Below, in pieces: positions 19,150-20,000 of a stretch of DNA of 20,000 nucleotides. The translations under genes and the position numbers were made by a program. Within the stretch, counting starts at the first letter, position 1; each line of letters starts with the position of its first letter. Source of the stretch: Neocallimastix lanati (nom. inval.) (lineage: Eukaryota; Neocallimastigomycota; Neocallimastigomycetes; Neocallimastigales; Neocallimastigaceae); assembly GCA_016946835.1 (NCBI GenBank), contig JACVTC010000049.1:1002501-1022500 (forward strand), read 5' to 3'. The notes below the pieces were generated by a model. That model made no database searches. It was given only the letters and a program-made list of their open reading frames with translations, and was not told the DNA's origin.

Positions 19150-20000
19150 ATGGCACCAAAAAAATATTACTCTGTTAAAAAAGGTTTTAAAGTTGGAATT
19201 TATGATAATTGGAATGACTGTAAAAAACAGGTTACGGGTTTTAAAGGTGCCGTGTATAAAAGTTTTCCAACTCTCGAGGAAGCACAAAAATTTCTAGGTG
19301 AAGGTGGATATGACAACATTAATACCAATATTAATACTAATGATATTACTTCAACGGTTGCCACAAACCAAAATACCATTAGTGATTCCTATGACAATAA
19401 GATTAGAGTTAAAAAGAATTTTTATGCTGTGAAAGTAGGACGTCAATCAGGTATTTACGATAATTGGAATGACTGTAAAAAACAGGTTATATGTTTTAAA
19501 GGTGCAAGTTATAAAGGTTTTGTAACTCTAGAAGAAGCACAAGAATTTCTAGGTGAAGGTGGATATGTCAATTCTAATACTAATACTAATACTAATAATA
19601 ATAATAATGATACTACTTCAACGATTGCCACAAACCAAAATACCATTAGTGATAGTGATTCCTATGACAGTAAGAGTAGAGTTCAAAAGAAATTTTATGC
19701 CGTAAAAGTAGGACGTCAACCAGGTATTTATGATAATTGGAATGACTGTAAAGAACAAGTTATGGGTTTTAAAGGAACATGTTTTAAAAGTTTTCTAACT
19801 CTAGAAGAAGCACAAAATTTTATTAAAGGAAATGTTCAATCTCAAAGAATAGAAAAATTTTATGCAGTGAAAGTAGGACATCAACCGGGTATTTATGATA
19901 CCTGGGAACAATGTAAGGAAAAAATTGATGGATATGAATGGCCAGTTTATAAAAGTTTTGCTAGTAGAGAAGAAGCTGAAGATTTTATTAAAGGAAATGA
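19150..20000 (+). CDS. Protein with at least four tandem RNase H1 N-terminal (viroplasmin-like) domains, 3' end off the window
   Basis: The frame is open from ATG 19150 to the window edge (283 codons). Each domain is about 44 residues of the RNase H1 hybrid-binding (caulimovirus viroplasmin-like) family: 6-49, 91-134, 182-225 and 237-280. The shared pattern is FYAVKVGRQPGIYDNW, then CK, a hydrophobic core, YKSF and LEEAQ-F. The conserved Trp (21, 106, 197, 252) and the Lys of YKSF (37, 122, 213, 268; replaced by YKGF in domain 2 and FKSF in domain 3) correspond to the family's nucleic-acid contacts. Domains 1-3 are joined by Thr/Asn-rich linkers, domains 3-4 by a short one. DNA identity between units 1 and 2 implies recent duplication. 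The family binds RNA:DNA hybrids and dsRNA. Whether an RNase H catalytic domain follows cannot be seen. Confidence 0.85.
   Translation, partial: MAPKKYYSVKKGFKVGIYDNWNDCKKQVTGFKGAVYKSFPTLEEAQKFLGEGGYDNINTNINTNDITSTVATNQNTISDSYDNKIRVKKNFYAVKVGRQSGIYDNWNDCKKQVICFKGASYKGFVTLEEAQEFLGEGGYVNSNTNTNTNNNNNDTTSTIATNQNTISDSDSYDSKSRVQKKFYAVKVGRQPGIYDNWNDCKEQVMGFKGTCFKSFLTLEEAQNFIKGNVQSQRIEKFYAVKVGHQPGIYDTWEQCKEKIDGYEWPVYKSFASREEAEDFIKGN
19203..19830 (+). repeat. Coding tandem repeat, units of about 255-273 bp
   Basis: The stretch beginning TATGATAATTGGAATGACTG recurs at 19201, 19456 (with TAC for the first codon) and 19729, offset 85 and 91 codons. The linker stretch TTGCCACAAACCAAAATACC recurs at 19358 and 19625. 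The linkers differ mainly by added AAT/ACT codons, as expected from slippage within a duplicated unit. The fourth domain is more diverged at the DNA level. Confidence 0.85.

Overview
The window looks like nuclear DNA of a very AT-rich eukaryote. Intergenic DNA is almost wholly A/T, with long homopolymers and tetranucleotide arrays. Genes carry spliceosomal introns, and one protein has long asparagine tracts. My best guess is an anaerobic gut fungus (Neocallimastigomycota), because tandem RNase H1 N-terminal (viroplasmin-like) domains, poly-Asn proteins and such extreme AT bias occur together there. A dictyostelid-type amoeba is the main alternative.

Layout. Positions 1-8810 have no convincing gene. 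They hold TTTA, AAT and AAATAAT arrays, an 18-bp minisatellite, a duplicated segment near 3.0-3.2 kb, and at 1849-2854 a composite inverted-repeat element. That element is made of three related MITE-like units carrying GC-rich motifs (ATGTGGCGTATT, GCATTTCGCCA), with short relics of possible coding sequence between them. At 8811-13027 (+) I read one spliced gene: a short exon encoding a signal sequence and a transmembrane helix, joined in phase to a long exon encoding a Lys/Ala- and Asn-rich disordered protein. At 14441-16328 (-) lies a convergent, two-exon, divergent Derlin-like gene whose first exon is only 76 nt. At about 17551-18000 (+) is a decayed Ty1/copia-type RNase H fragment. At 19150 a plus-strand gene starts and runs off the window; it encodes at least four tandem RNase H1 hybrid-binding (viroplasmin-like) domains.

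The genes are single eukaryotic transcription units, not an operon. The Derlin-like protein would act at the ER membrane, the 8811 gene product is probably a membrane-anchored protein of unknown role, and the 19150 product probably binds RNA:DNA hybrids or double-stranded RNA. Nothing shows that they work together. The two exon joins are the most useful corrections to a simple ORF reading. The MITE cluster and the tandem hybrid-binding-domain gene are the most interesting biology.
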